NCBI GenBank assembly: GCA_965658815.1
Contig: CBFHTC010000001.1
Location: 62,001 to 126,000, forward strand
DNA: 64,000 nt
Direction of reading: 5' to 3'
From: CBFHTC01 sp965658815
Lineage (GTDB): Bacteria > Pseudomonadota > Alphaproteobacteria > Rickettsiales > Rickettsiaceae
A program made the position numbers and the translations under genes. Below are positions 17,173 through 26,687 of the stretch, in pieces (within the stretch, counting starts at the first letter, position 1; each line of letters begins with the position of its first letter). The notes beneath the pieces are model-generated. The model made no database searches. It saw nothing but the letters and a program-made list of their open reading frames with translations, and was not told the origin of the DNA.

Positions 17173-18966
17173 TTACCTTGCGTTATTTGTTGTGAATTGT
17201 TTGAACTTTTTTAATGTGTCGAAGAATTTTAGATACCCATCTTCTAAGTAAGCTACTTTATCAGCTACGTCTAAAATCTCAGTTCTGTGTGTAATCATTA
17301 TAGTTGTAACATCATTTGACTTTGCTTCAAGGATTGCCTGCCTTAAATCTTCTTGACCGGTAGCATCCAGAGATGCGTTTGGTTCATCTAATAGAACAAA
17401 TTTCGGATTACCGTAAAAAGCTCTAGCTAAGCCAACTCTTTGTCTCTGTCCTCCTGAAATATTTGCACCAAATCGTCCAATTGGCTGATCATAAGATTTC
17501 TGCATACGCAATATGACGTCATGGGCTCTTGCCATCTTAGAAGCTTTAATTACGTCTTCTGATTTGAAGTCAGGATCCATTCTTGCTATATTTTGACTAA
17601 CTGTTCCTTGAAAAAGTTGAATGTCTTGAGGTAAATATCCAACATGCTTTCCAAAATCCTCACGTTTCCAAGTGGCAGTATTAAATCCATCAAGAGTGAC
17701 ACATCCTTTGCTTGGTTGCCATAATCCTACAATTAGTTTTGCAAGAGTCGTCTTTCCAGCGGCGCTTGCTCCTAAAATTGCTATTATTTCTCCCTTTTTG
17801 ATATGCATACTAATTCCATTTAAAATTTTCTTAGGCTGAACCTGGCCACCAAATAAGGCCGCTATTGGATTATTTTCATTTAAGTTAATTTCAAAATGCA
17901 CATCTTCTATATCTATAGTTCCGGATACGTTTTCAAGAGACACTGTGCGTTTTTCAATAATAGCAAAAAATGACATATTGATTGCGGTATAAGAGTTACG
18001 AACATTGTTGACTTCATCATATGTTTGTATAAATGAATCAAAAGGTTTTAATGCTTTTCCAACCAATATAGATGATGTAATCATTCCTCCAGTTGTAAAC
18101 GCTCCTCCTACGCCTTGTGTAATAACTGTATAGGCTCCTAAAAAGGTTACATATACTTGCACCACTCCTTGTCTGAAGAACGACATAAACTGTGACATCA
18201 AGATTCCACGAAAGCTTGATATTAAATTATTTTCCATATATTTTTTATGGCTTATTCTCCAGTCTTCTACCACATTGTTTGACATTCCCATTACATATAT
18301 CGCTTCCTTGTTTCTATCCGCAATTTGGCTTTTTTCTTGAGATTCATTTCTATGAGTTTGAGCGTCAACCGCATTTTGATAAGTTATATAGGTATTAAAG
18401 AATCCAAAAAACACTGATGCTACCATAGCCATAATTGCTAAAATTCCAATTTTAGTATTTAATAAGAAAACGACTAATAGATATAAAGGAGAGAAGGGTG
18501 CATCAAATATATTTGTAATTGCGTTACCTGTCATAAATCTTCTTATTACCATAAAGTCATGAAGCATTCTTGTTGTATTGGTATACTGTCTTTTTGAAAT
18601 TGATTCAATTGAGTTTCGAAATAATATTTCACTAATCTGATTTTCGAGCCACTCACCGGTCTTTGATAAAACAAAAGATCGACATACTTGAATTAGATGC
18701 ATTATGAAATATATAAACATATATATCGTAACTAATCCGTACAATGTCTCTATACTTTGTTTTCCTACGGCTTTATCTAAAACCGTTAGTGCATAAAATG
18801 ATGTCATCAAGTTTAAGATATTAGTCGCTGCAAAAAATAAAAACATACTATAAAATATATTTTTTGTTTTCATAAGTAATTCTTTAAACTCATTTGGCGC
18901 TGAATTAACTTCTTTATTTAAATCTAACATATTTAAAATTTTTAATTTAATTGATCTTATTATCAT
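17173..18966 (-). CDS. Type I secretion ABC transporter (AprD/PrtD type)
   Basis: This 597-residue fused permease-ATPase has about six membrane helices (residues 40-330). The nucleotide-binding domain has Walker A GASAAGKTT (399-407), signature ISGGQRQRVGLARAF (about 503-517) and Walker B FVLLDEPNASLD. There is no C39 peptidase domain, so substrates should carry C-terminal signals rather than double-glycine leaders. It is co-transcribed with the HlyD-type gene downstream. Upstream lies the domain-repeat family block; whether those proteins are substrates is unknown. Confidence 0.94.
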   Translation of the reverse strand: MIIRSIKLKILNMLDLNKEVNSAPNEFKELLMKTKNIFYSMFLFFAATNILNLMTSFYALTVLDKAVGKQSIETLYGLVTIYMFIYFIMHLIQVCRSFVLSKTGEWLENQISEILFRNSIESISKRQYTNTTRMLHDFMVIRRFMTGNAITNIFDAPFSPLYLLVVFLLNTKIGILAIMAMVASVFFGFFNTYITYQNAVDAQTHRNESQEKSQIADRNKEAIYVMGMSNNVVEDWRISHKKYMENNLISSFRGILMSQFMSFFRQGVVQVYVTFLGAYTVITQGVGGAFTTGGMITSSILVGKALKPFDSFIQTYDEVNNVRNSYTAINMSFFAIIEKRTVSLENVSGTIDIEDVHFEINLNENNPIAALFGGQVQPKKILNGISMHIKKGEIIAILGASAAGKTTLAKLIVGLWQPSKGCVTLDGFNTATWKREDFGKHVGYLPQDIQLFQGTVSQNIARMDPDFKSEDVIKASKMARAHDVILRMQKSYDQPIGRFGANISGGQRQRVGLARAFYGNPKFVLLDEPNASLDATGQEDLRQAILEAKSNDVTTIMITHRTEILDVADKVAYLEDGYLKFFDTLKKFKQFTTNNAR

Positions 18967-19027
18967 ACTTATTTTTTTTAAGTCAACAGTTGTAAGGAGA
19001 AAATAACAATAAATATCTTATATGTTA

Positions 19028-19080
19028 TCAGTTGGCGAGTACCGCAGATGTACTATAATGTAATTTTATTTTCATATCTA
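19028..19080 (-). pseudogene. Duplicated 3' end of the ferredoxin-NADP reductase gene
   Basis: The minus strand from 19075 reads MKIKLHYSTSAVLAN and stop, nearly the same as the last 15 residues of the reductase ending at 21985 (MQIKLHYSTSSILAN and stop). DNA identity is about 80% over 50 bases. It starts directly at the end of the 19078-19887 gene. The true reductase gene is 2.9 kb away on the other side of the repeat-family block, so the two copies flank that block as direct repeats. Confidence 0.75.
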
Positions 19081-19887
19081 GGTGTTTTGAGGAAAATGCT
19101 CGTGTGAGTATTCGTCGAAAGATGGTTCGGTGTTGTAGTCTAATTCAATGTCGTTTTGCAATGATTGCAAATCAGACACATAACCAGACAACATATCTGT
19201 AGGCTTGTTTTTATGGAATAATCCTTTTCCTATATGAATACATGTTTTTTTAAGGTCTTGATTGCATAATTTACTCCCAAGTTCCCGAGTTATGTCGCTG
19301 GATACATCAAGTCCCAATGAGCTTAATGCGTCCTTGAATGATAGTGCTAGTAGAGAGTCTCGGAATTCATCCTCTAATGCCGATGATAATGCTATCCAAT
19401 CATAATAAATTATATCATGAGTAGAATTATTTTCAGTGTCTGAATCTTTTATATGGTTAATGTTATTTTTCATACACTCATTCAAAAACTTTTTATAATT
19501 TATTTTATTATTTATTATTTTCTCAGTCTTATAATTAACATGTTCTAGCATCGGCGTGTCGTTAAATATGCTAAATGTCTTTTTATAACGTTCATTCTCT
19601 TGACAATTCTCACTAGTTACATTTTTAGTGTTTTTTAAAGTTATATCTAGACATAAGGCAGAATAGTATGAATTACCTAACCTTAAGAGGTCCGCAGGAT
19701 GATATTCTTGAAGCCGTGTGAGATCTTCGAAAATATTTTCTAACTTGTCATGATCTCTTTTTACTCTATTCATTATGTGATGATTTGTTAATAGAGTTTC
19801 TTCTGAGAGAAATTTTTTGCTTTGAAGATATACAATATATAATTCTCCTATTGTTTGAAATAATTTTGTAGTTCCTAGAGTTGGCAT
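19078..19887 (-). CDS. Single-domain member of a repeated helical family
   Basis: The 269-residue protein is one copy of the domain found twice in the neighbour at 20068-21846. It shares KLFQTIGELYIVYLQSKKFL at the start, then IFEDLTRLQEY, LEHVNYKTEKI, KFLNECMKNNINHIKD and HIGKGLFHKNK. It lacks the C-terminal membrane segment of its neighbour and has no clear signal peptide. It looks mostly alpha-helical. I do not recognise the family. It lies directly upstream of the type I secretion pair on the same strand. Confidence 0.6.
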   Translation of the reverse strand: MPTLGTTKLFQTIGELYIVYLQSKKFLSEETLLTNHHIMNRVKRDHDKLENIFEDLTRLQEYHPADLLRLGNSYYSALCLDITLKNTKNVTSENCQENERYKKTFSIFNDTPMLEHVNYKTEKIINNKINYKKFLNECMKNNINHIKDSDTENNSTHDIIYYDWIALSSALEDEFRDSLLALSFKDALSSLGLDVSSDITRELGSKLCNQDLKKTCIHIGKGLFHKNKPTDMLSGYVSDLQSLQNDIELDYNTEPSFDEYSHEHFPQNT

Positions 19888-19933
19888 AATAATATGTTTT
19901 GTTTAATAATATTATACATTAATTATTACTTTA

Positions 19934-19999
19934 TTACAAGTGTGATTTATATAATTCTCCTATTTTTTGAAATAATTTTATAGTTCCTAGAGTTGGCAT
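19934..19999 (-). pseudogene. 5' fragment of the repeated helical family
   Basis: This 21-codon open stretch reads MPTLGTIKLFQKIGELYKSH then stop. It nearly repeats the start of the gene at 19887 (MPTLGTTKLFQTIGELY), together with its flanking ATAATATGTTT sequence. It is a truncated duplicate of that gene's 5' end. Confidence 0.75.
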
Positions 20000-20067
20000 A
20001 ATAATATGTTTGATTTATATAATTATATATTAATTATTTGCGTTGTAATGTTTGTCATTATATGAAT

Positions 20068-21846
20068 TTAAATATCAGAATCTTCTTGTATAAATGTATC
20101 ACCATCATTATTTTTATTAACGTCTCCTGCATTCTGTTTCATTAAGATGGCACTACCACAGATTATTAAAAGTCCAATAACAGCAGAGACGATATAAATA
20201 GTTGGATCATTTGCTTTTTTCTTTGTTTCTTTGTTGTCATTTATATTCATCACGTTAGTTCCTTCGTCTCTGTTTTCGTCATTTAGGCCTTTCTCATATG
20301 CTGCTTTAATTTCTTCGTGTAATTTCCCGTAATTCTCTAAATAATTATTTACCCCAGCTATAACTTTACCATTGTCTTTCTTGAATAATGCTTGTCCTAT
20401 GTTAATATATATTTCTTTAAATTGTTGATTATCTAATTTCTTCACTAGTCCCTGAGTTATGTCGTGGTATTTTGCAATTCCCATTGAGTGTAATGAGTTT
20501 ATGAATTTCGAGGATATGTTACTATCAGATGCATTACTATCAACGGCATTATCTAACTTCGATGCTAATTGTTTTAGCCAAGGAAACTCCATTATAATCT
20601 CATGATGACAAGAATTATTTATATTTTCTAACTTGGTTCGGTTAATGTGCTGTTCGATAGACTCAGCCAAAATCTGGTTATAATTTGCGTCTCCGCGATT
20701 TGTTGCATTTGTTATTTTATCAGTCTTAGAATTAACATGGTTTAGGTATCCCCCCTCGTCTTTAAGCAGCCCTACCCGCTCATTGTGGTCTTCAACGTAC
20801 TTGAACATTAGATTTGTAGACGAGAGCCTATAGTATGTATTACTTAACCTTAAGAGGGCCCCAGGATAATCCTGACATTGTTGAAGCAGTGCGAGATTGT
20901 TGAAAATATATTCTAACTGTTCATAATCGCTTTTTAAGTCCCCATTTTCTATTACTAGATTTTTTTCTGAGAGAAGATTTTTGCTTTGAATATATACAAT
21001 ATATAACTCTCCTATTATTTGATATAATGTTTTCATAATTTTATCTTGTTCTTTCTCATCTTCTGCTTGAATTTCTTCGTGTAATTTCGTGTAATCCTTT
21101 AAATAATTATTTACCCCATCTGTAACTGTATTATTGTCTTTCTTGAATAATGCTTGTCCTATCTTAATATATATTGCTTTAAATTGTTGATTATCTAATT
21201 TCTTCTCTAGTTTCTGAGTTATGGCGTGGTTTCTATCAATTCCTCCGATTGAGTATAATGAGCTCAGGAATTCCGAGCATATGATACTATGAGCGGGTAA
21301 CTTATTTAACTCCGATGATAATTTTTTTAGCGAATCAGAAATTATATTCTCATCATGATTAGAATTACTAGTTTCTAAATCTTTTATACGTTTAATTTGA
21401 TCTTTCATAGACTCAGCCAAAAGCTGCTTATAATTTGCTTCTCCGCCATCTGTTGCATTTGTTATTTTCTCAGTCTTATAATTAACATGTTTTAGGCATG
21501 CGCCCTTTGATGGGCTGTTAAGCTTTTTCCGCTCATTGTTGTTTTTAACGTACTTGAGCATTAGATTTAGAGACGAGAGCGTATAGTATGTATGACTTAA
21601 CTCTAAGAGGCCCCTAGGATTATTCTCATATTTTTTAAGCCGTGTGAGATCCTCGAAAATATTTTTTAACTTCTCATGATCGTTTTTTAAGCTATTCATT
21701 AGGCCACTAAGATTGTTTTCTGAGCGAAGATTGTCTTCTGAGAGAAATTTTTTGCTTTGAAGATATACAATATATAATTCTCCTATTGTTTGAAATAATG
21801 ATTGTCTATTTTCCATCATTTTATCTTGTTTAATAATATTATACAT
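20068..21846 (-). CDS. Two-domain member of a repeated helical family, membrane-anchored
   Basis: This 592-residue protein has two tandem copies of a domain of about 255 residues (about 12-268 and 270-522). Each copy has the markers GELYIVYxQSK, LMxKYVxxxNER, HVNxKTxKITNAT, LAESMxxxIxRxK and IYIxIGQALFKKDN. A membrane helix follows near the C-terminus (about 548-568, IYIVSAVIGLLIICGSAILM) with a short polar tail. No signal peptide is seen, so the domains could face the cytoplasm or be secreted through a tail anchor. The start at 21846 adds MYNIIKQDKMM; ATG at residue 10 or 11 is equally likely. I find no known family. Confidence 0.65.
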   Translation of the reverse strand: MYNIIKQDKMMENRQSLFQTIGELYIVYLQSKKFLSEDNLRSENNLSGLMNSLKNDHEKLKNIFEDLTRLKKYENNPRGLLELSHTYYTLSSLNLMLKYVKNNNERKKLNSPSKGACLKHVNYKTEKITNATDGGEANYKQLLAESMKDQIKRIKDLETSNSNHDENIISDSLKKLSSELNKLPAHSIICSEFLSSLYSIGGIDRNHAITQKLEKKLDNQQFKAIYIKIGQALFKKDNNTVTDGVNNYLKDYTKLHEEIQAEDEKEQDKIMKTLYQIIGELYIVYIQSKNLLSEKNLVIENGDLKSDYEQLEYIFNNLALLQQCQDYPGALLRLSNTYYRLSSTNLMFKYVEDHNERVGLLKDEGGYLNHVNSKTDKITNATNRGDANYNQILAESIEQHINRTKLENINNSCHHEIIMEFPWLKQLASKLDNAVDSNASDSNISSKFINSLHSMGIAKYHDITQGLVKKLDNQQFKEIYINIGQALFKKDNGKVIAGVNNYLENYGKLHEEIKAAYEKGLNDENRDEGTNVMNINDNKETKKKANDPTIYIVSAVIGLLIICGSAILMKQNAGDVNKNNDGDTFIQEDSDI

Positions 21847-21984
21847 TAATTATTATTTTACTGCAACATTAATTATTATTTTACTACAAATTTTATTTTG
21901 CTTTTTTTATAACGCTCTATCTAAATAGATTGCGCGAAGAACAGAGATAAAACTTTAAACTTATATTAAATTATATCATATATA

Positions 21985-22998
21985 TTAATTCGCCAGTATT
22001 GAAGAAGTGCTATAATGTAATTTGATTTGCATATTTAAAAATTTTGATAAAGCATAAACTGCTGTATATGCTTCTGCAAAACCATGTAAAATCAATTTTT
22101 TATCAATAATATCTCCTTTTTTATTTGCAATATCAGAAACGGCGTATATACCATCAATATTTGTAGCATAGTTCTCATTAACTATAATTTTATCTTTTTC
22201 AATATTTAAATTCCAATTTAAGATATTGGTCATATTTGTATGTAAGCCATAAAAACATAACAAAAAATTAGATTCTAAAGATTTATTATTAGATAAATGA
22301 ATTTTTGTGATATATCCCTCTTTATGATCGATATTTGTTATAGTTGTAGGAGTGATAATTTCTAAATTAGCAATCTTGCGTAATTTGTTGATCATTAGAT
22401 CGCTGCAACGAAAATTATTTCTTCTATGTACTAAATATACTTTTTTTGCAATGTATGAAATTTGTTCAGCATAGTCCGCTGCAGAATCTCCACCTCCATT
22501 AATGGTAACAATTTTATTTTTAAATATGTTTTTGTCTTTCACGGAATAAAATAAACTTTTACCTTCGCATAAATTAGCATTATTAAATTCTGCTTTTTTA
22601 AAATCAAATGATCCTCTTCCTGCAGCAATAATAATCCCCGATACTACAAGATGATGCAATTGATTGTCACAAATATAAGTTACTTGAAATTCTTTATCTA
22701 TCTTTTTGATTTGAGTTACCTTTGAATTTAAAATTACTTTCTTTGAAAATTGATTAGATTGATCAATTAAATTATTAATTAATTCTCGTCCTGTCAGTTT
22801 TTTGATCGCTGGAATATCGTATATATATTTATCAGGATATAGCTCCGAGCACTGACCTCCTAATTTGTTTAGAGAATCAATAATAATTGGACTCATTTGA
22901 TACATTCCGCAGGCCCAAGATGCAAAGATTCCAATAGGCCCTCCTCCGATAATTAAAACTTTTTTCATTGATAAGGTTTTTTTATTTATTTTAATCAT
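21985..22998 (-). CDS. Ferredoxin-NADP reductase, TrxB-like (FNR type 2)
   Basis: This flavoprotein passes electrons between NADPH and ferredoxin. It has an FAD dinucleotide motif VLIIGGGPIGIFA, family signatures LGGQCSELYPDKYIYDIPA, the NADPH motif NGGGDSAADYA, and HGFAEAYTAVYA near the end. The CxxC redox pair of thioredoxin reductase is absent, which marks the FNR2 group. Length (337; about 327 from the more likely ATG at residue 11, MKKVLIIGGG) is normal. Its partner is plausibly the ferredoxin at 4339. Its 3' end is duplicated at 19028-19080. Confidence 0.92.
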   Translation of the reverse strand: MIKINKKTLSMKKVLIIGGGPIGIFASWACGMYQMSPIIIDSLNKLGGQCSELYPDKYIYDIPAIKKLTGRELINNLIDQSNQFSKKVILNSKVTQIKKIDKEFQVTYICDNQLHHLVVSGIIIAAGRGSFDFKKAEFNNANLCEGKSLFYSVKDKNIFKNKIVTINGGGDSAADYAEQISYIAKKVYLVHRRNNFRCSDLMINKLRKIANLEIITPTTITNIDHKEGYITKIHLSNNKSLESNFLLCFYGLHTNMTNILNWNLNIEKDKIIVNENYATNIDGIYAVSDIANKKGDIIDKKLILHGFAEAYTAVYALSKFLNMQIKLHYSTSSILAN

Positions 22999-23129
22999 AA
23001 AATGCAGTAAAGTAAAATGATATTAAAAAATCACTATTACATACTTTTTTGCTTTTATTTGTAATATAAATTTCATAACTATTAGTGTTGCTTTATAATT
23101 AAAACATATAACACTCTCCACTTAATACA

Positions 23130-23594
23130 ATGATAAAATATATTTTAGTCTTTTTTTTTATGCCTATGTTGCTAGGAAGATTTATGGATGTTGAATCTGT
23201 TTGGTATAAATCTCTAATACAATCTCCACTTACTCCTCCGGGGTATGTTTTTGGTATTGTCTGGCCTATACTTTATTTCTGTATGGCTATATATGCATAT
23301 TATCTCTTTTCACAAAAAGGTTTACAGTATAGAAAAATATTTTTTATATTTCAGTTTATTTTAAATCTGTTATGGAATCCTGTCTTTAGTCTTTTGCATA
23401 TGATTGAACTTGCAGCTATTTTGATTTTACTAATGATAGTCTCTTTGACTTTTATTATTTTCGCTCCTTACTTTGAGCGCGGTCCAAAAAAGCAGTACTC
23501 TGTAGTCAACAAAGCTACTCTCTTATTGATTCCATATTATATATGGCTCATGTTTGCTTTTTATCTATCTTACTACATGGTTATTAATAATTAG
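23130..23594 (+). CDS. tspO: TspO/MBR-family membrane protein
   Basis: This 154-residue integral membrane protein fits the TspO/translocator protein family, which binds porphyrins and related ligands. It has five predicted helices and the family motifs WYKSLIQSPLTPPGYVFGIV, PILYFCMAIYAYYL and LNLLWNPVFS. Tryptophan is less frequent than usual. A truncated copy of the gene and its upstream region lies directly downstream. Upstream, TTGCTTTATAATTAAAACAT near 23089 may be a promoter. Confidence 0.9.
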   Translation: MIKYILVFFFMPMLLGRFMDVESVWYKSLIQSPLTPPGYVFGIVWPILYFCMAIYAYYLFSQKGLQYRKIFFIFQFILNLLWNPVFSLLHMIELAAILILLMIVSLTFIIFAPYFERGPKKQYSVVNKATLLLIPYYIWLMFAFYLSYYMVINN

Positions 23595-23605
23595 TAGATA
23601 TTATT

Positions 23606-23880
23606 ATATGATTTTTTATCGATATCTTATTTAAACATCACTATCACATATTTTTCTATTTTTATTTATAATATAAATTTCATAACTATTAGTATTGCTT
23701 TATAATTAAAACATATAATACTTTCCACTTAATTTTTATACTTCAGTTTATTTTTAATATGTTATGGAATCCTGTCTTTAATCTTTTTCATATGATTAAA
23801 CTTTCAGCTATTCTGGTTTTACTAATGATAGAATGTTTGCTTTTTATCTATCTTGCTTCTTGGTTATTTATAATTAATAC
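23606..23880 (+). pseudogene. Truncated tandem copy of tspO plus truA start
   Basis: Bases 23606-23632 repeat the first codons of truA (27 bases identical to 23918-23944). Then 23633-23730 repeat the tspO upstream region (23028-23128). Two tspO pieces follow: 23733-23830 matches 23345-23446, and 23834-23880 matches 23549-23594. The missing pieces mark two deletions inside the copy. This explains the whole 325-base gap between tspO and truA. Confidence 0.88.
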
Positions 23881-23919
23881 GCAATTGACTTTTATTTATT
23901 TTTGCAATAATATTGCTAT

Positions 23920-24687
23920 ATGATTTTTTATCGATATCTTATTTCCTACGAATTTAGTGGCTTGGGTTACTCTGGCTGGCAAAGCCAACCTCATAAAAAT
24001 ACCTTACAAGATTTGATAGAAAATATTTTAGAAAAAATTTTTAAAAAACAAATCAGTATTATATCCGTCGGGCGTCTTGATAAAGATGTTTCCGCTTTTT
24101 GCCATTATATCTCATTTAAAATAGATAAAGACCTAGATTGGAGTTTTATTAAATATGCAAATTTCCTTTTAAAATCATATAACATTGTCTTTAAAGATAT
24201 TAAAAAAGTAAATCTTCAATTTTCTGTTCGTCGTGATTGTATTCAACGTAAATATCTATATCGTATCTATAATAGCAAAACTCCTTCCGCCTTATGTAAA
24301 AATATATCTTTTCATTTTCCTCATCTATTAGATATTAATCTGATGATAGAGGCTTCGAAAATATTTCTCGGTACTCATGATTTTAATGCTTTTCGTTCTT
24401 CTCAATGTCAAGCTAAATCTTCCATTCGTACTATACATGATATTTCTATTTCTTATAATAATCATATCTCCTACAAAGAAAATCAGGTGATAGATATTAT
24501 TATTTCTGGAGATGGTTTCTTGCATAATATGATTCGTATTATTGTGAGCGCATTGATTATGATTGGAGATAAAAAAATACTTTTAAGTGAGTTGATTCAA
24601 ATTTTAAAATCTAAATCTCGATCAAATAAAATTCCTACTATCTCCGGTAAAGGTTTATTTTTTTTAAATGCAAAGTTTAAGGTTTAA
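23920..24687 (+). CDS. truA: tRNA pseudouridine synthase TruA
   Basis: This 255-residue enzyme makes pseudouridine at tRNA positions 38-40. The catalytic loop, usually GRTDAGVHA, reads GRLDKDVSAF; the Asp is kept but the flanking residues are altered. Other family motifs are clear: YSGWQSQP, THDFNAFRSSQCQ and GDGFLHNMIRIIV. The start ATG is duplicated in the upstream pseudogene copy. The gene converges on the M16-like gene, overlapping it by 11 bases. Confidence 0.93.
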   Translation: MIFYRYLISYEFSGLGYSGWQSQPHKNTLQDLIENILEKIFKKQISIISVGRLDKDVSAFCHYISFKIDKDLDWSFIKYANFLLKSYNIVFKDIKKVNLQFSVRRDCIQRKYLYRIYNSKTPSALCKNISFHFPHLLDINLMIEASKIFLGTHDFNAFRSSQCQAKSSIRTIHDISISYNNHISYKENQVIDIIISGDGFLHNMIRIIVSALIMIGDKKILLSELIQILKSKSRSNKIPTISGKGLFFLNAKFKV

Positions 24688-25612
24688 GGTTTTTCTCTAG
24701 CCTCTGTATGAAATTACTAAATGTTACATTATCTATATTTATATCTTTTTCTTTTCCATAAATTAAATATTTTTTTAAATTATTTTCCGCCGATCTCTTA
24801 GAAGATCTAGTATGCTTTTGTATCATTTGTTTTGCTATATTAAAGTTTACCTCTGTTAGAAATTTGTTTGACGCTATTAAGCTTTCTATTTTTTCCTTTA
24901 TCTCATTTGCATCACCTGTTTGATTTATCTTCATTGAAAATTCAAAGCTTTCATTTATCAATGTAAATTTTGACTCTTCTTGTTTAGGAATAATATCTGT
25001 ATTTTGAGATAAATGGTTATATAGCATGACGCCTAAAATATTTTTGTAGATCAATGATTCATTGAAGTAATCTAAATTCATTATGATTTGTGAATAATAT
25101 TCCGAGTGAGTGATTGAAGATTTGTTTTTTTTCTTTGGTATAAAATACTCTGGTACTATGTTATATTGTTTAGATATAATCTTTTTTACTTTTACTTCAT
25201 CAAAATTTCCATATACCGATAGTATATTATAATGAAGATTTGGACTATGTCGTTTGATATCTTCAAGTTCATGTAAATTAAAATTGAAGTTATGTAGTAT
25301 CGATTCAAATTGAATATTTTGTCTTTTATAAGATACTATTGATGCGAGGTATTCTTCTAGCTCTTTACTATTTAATGTTATTGAGTATATATTATTATTG
25401 CGATTTGTATTTTTTCCATGAGAAATTCTTATATCGAAAATTGTATTTTCTTTAAATGTAATATATAAATAAAATTGATTTCTTAGATCGTTCGTCTTAT
25501 AGCTATATATCTCTACGTCTTTTTTTGATAAATCTTTGTCTAATATAAGTAATATATTTTCTTTATCTTCTTTACTGAATAGTATTGCAAATAGTAAAAA
25601 GTATTTTTTCAT
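24677..25612 (-). CDS. Non-catalytic M16-like protein with short leader (A)
   Basis: The 311-residue protein starts MKKYFLLFAILFSKEDKEN, a short hydrophobic leader. The body resembles an M16 peptidase half: LEDIKRHSPNLHYNILSVYG then NFDEVKVKKIISKQYN matches the LSVYGxFDxExV pattern of the catalytic neighbour. There is no HxxEH zinc motif, so it cannot be a protease alone. It is a close paralog of the next gene upstream; the first 36 residues are nearly identical. It may act as a structural partner of the active M16 enzyme, as paired subunits do in mitochondrial and bacterial processing peptidases. Confidence 0.6.
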   Translation of the reverse strand: MKKYFLLFAILFSKEDKENILLILDKDLSKKDVEIYSYKTNDLRNQFYLYITFKENTIFDIRISHGKNTNRNNNIYSITLNSKELEEYLASIVSYKRQNIQFESILHNFNFNLHELEDIKRHSPNLHYNILSVYGNFDEVKVKKIISKQYNIVPEYFIPKKKNKSSITHSEYYSQIIMNLDYFNESLIYKNILGVMLYNHLSQNTDIIPKQEESKFTLINESFEFSMKINQTGDANEIKEKIESLIASNKFLTEVNFNIAKQMIQKHTRSSKRSAENNLKKYLIYGKEKDINIDNVTFSNFIQRLEKNLKP

Positions 25613-25681
25613 AAAAAATCATTTTTTTTATTATCATAATTCTTTTTTTAAAAAATGCAATATTTATTTGTTTATTTCTGT

Positions 25682-26635
25682 CTAAGTTGTTAATTTAAGC
25701 TGTGCCGCATCTTTTCCATAAATTAAATATTTTTTTAAATTATTTTCCGCAGATCTCTCGGAATTTCTAGAATCATGCTTCATTATTAGTTGTTTTATAT
25801 GCAAGTTTAAAGCTGCTAGAAATTCGTCTGTCGCTATTAAGCTTTCTATTTTTTGCTTTATCGTATTTGCATCACCTGTTTGATTTATCTTCATTAAAAA
25901 TTCAAAGTTTTCATTTATAAATGTAAATTTTGACTCTTTTGGCTTAGGAATAATATCTGTATTTTGCAAGAAATGCTGATATAGCATGACGGCTAAAATA
26001 TTTTTGTAGACCAATACTTCATTGTAATTGTAGGTCAATGCTTCATTGTAATCTAAATTGATTATGATTTGTGAACAATCTTTCAAGTGATGGATTGAAG
26101 ATTTGCTTTTTTCCTTTGGTATAGAATACTCTGGTATTATGTTATAGCGTTTAGATACGATATTTTTTACTTTTTCTTCATCAAAGTTTCCATATATCGA
26201 TAGTATATTATAATGACAATTTCTAGTATATCGTTTGATATCATCAATTTCATGTGAATTAAAATTGAATTTATTTTCTTTAGGTGCACTATCTATTATC
26301 GATTGAAGTTCAATCTTTTGTCTTGTACAAAATAGCCTTGATGCGAGGGCTTGTTCTAGCTTTTCCTTATTTAATGATGTTCTTGAATATGCTTCGTTAT
26401 TGAATGGTGTTCTTGAATATGCAAAACCTATCATTCTTTCATGAGAAATTCCTATATTCAAAATTGTATTTTCTTTAAATGTAATATATAAATAAAATTG
26501 ATTTCTTAGGTCGTCCGTCTTATAGTTATATATCTCTACGTCTTTTTTTGATAAATCTTTGTCTAATATAAGTAATATATTTTCTTTATCTTCTTTACTG
26601 AATAGTATTGCAAATAGTAAAAAGTATTTTTTCAT
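25682..26635 (-). CDS. Non-catalytic M16-like protein with chimeric tail (B)
   Basis: The 317-residue protein is a tandem paralog of 24677-25612, with the same MKKYFLLFAILFS leader and no HxxEH motif. A small internal duplication gives AYSRT twice (about residues 72-86). The two copies agree up to KKYLIYGK. Here the protein then ends DAAQLKLTT, a copy of the catalytic neighbour's ending (GKDATKLKLTT). The shared flanks show that the duplication unit included the 3' end of the catalytic gene. Probable partner or decoy of the active protease. Confidence 0.6.
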   Translation of the reverse strand: MKKYFLLFAILFSKEDKENILLILDKDLSKKDVEIYNYKTDDLRNQFYLYITFKENTILNIGISHERMIGFAYSRTPFNNEAYSRTSLNKEKLEQALASRLFCTRQKIELQSIIDSAPKENKFNFNSHEIDDIKRYTRNCHYNILSIYGNFDEEKVKNIVSKRYNIIPEYSIPKEKSKSSIHHLKDCSQIIINLDYNEALTYNYNEVLVYKNILAVMLYQHFLQNTDIIPKPKESKFTFINENFEFLMKINQTGDANTIKQKIESLIATDEFLAALNLHIKQLIMKHDSRNSERSAENNLKKYLIYGKDAAQLKLTT

Positions 26636-26687
26636 AAAAAATCATTTTTTTTATTATTATAATTCTTTTTTCTTTTTAATGCAATAT

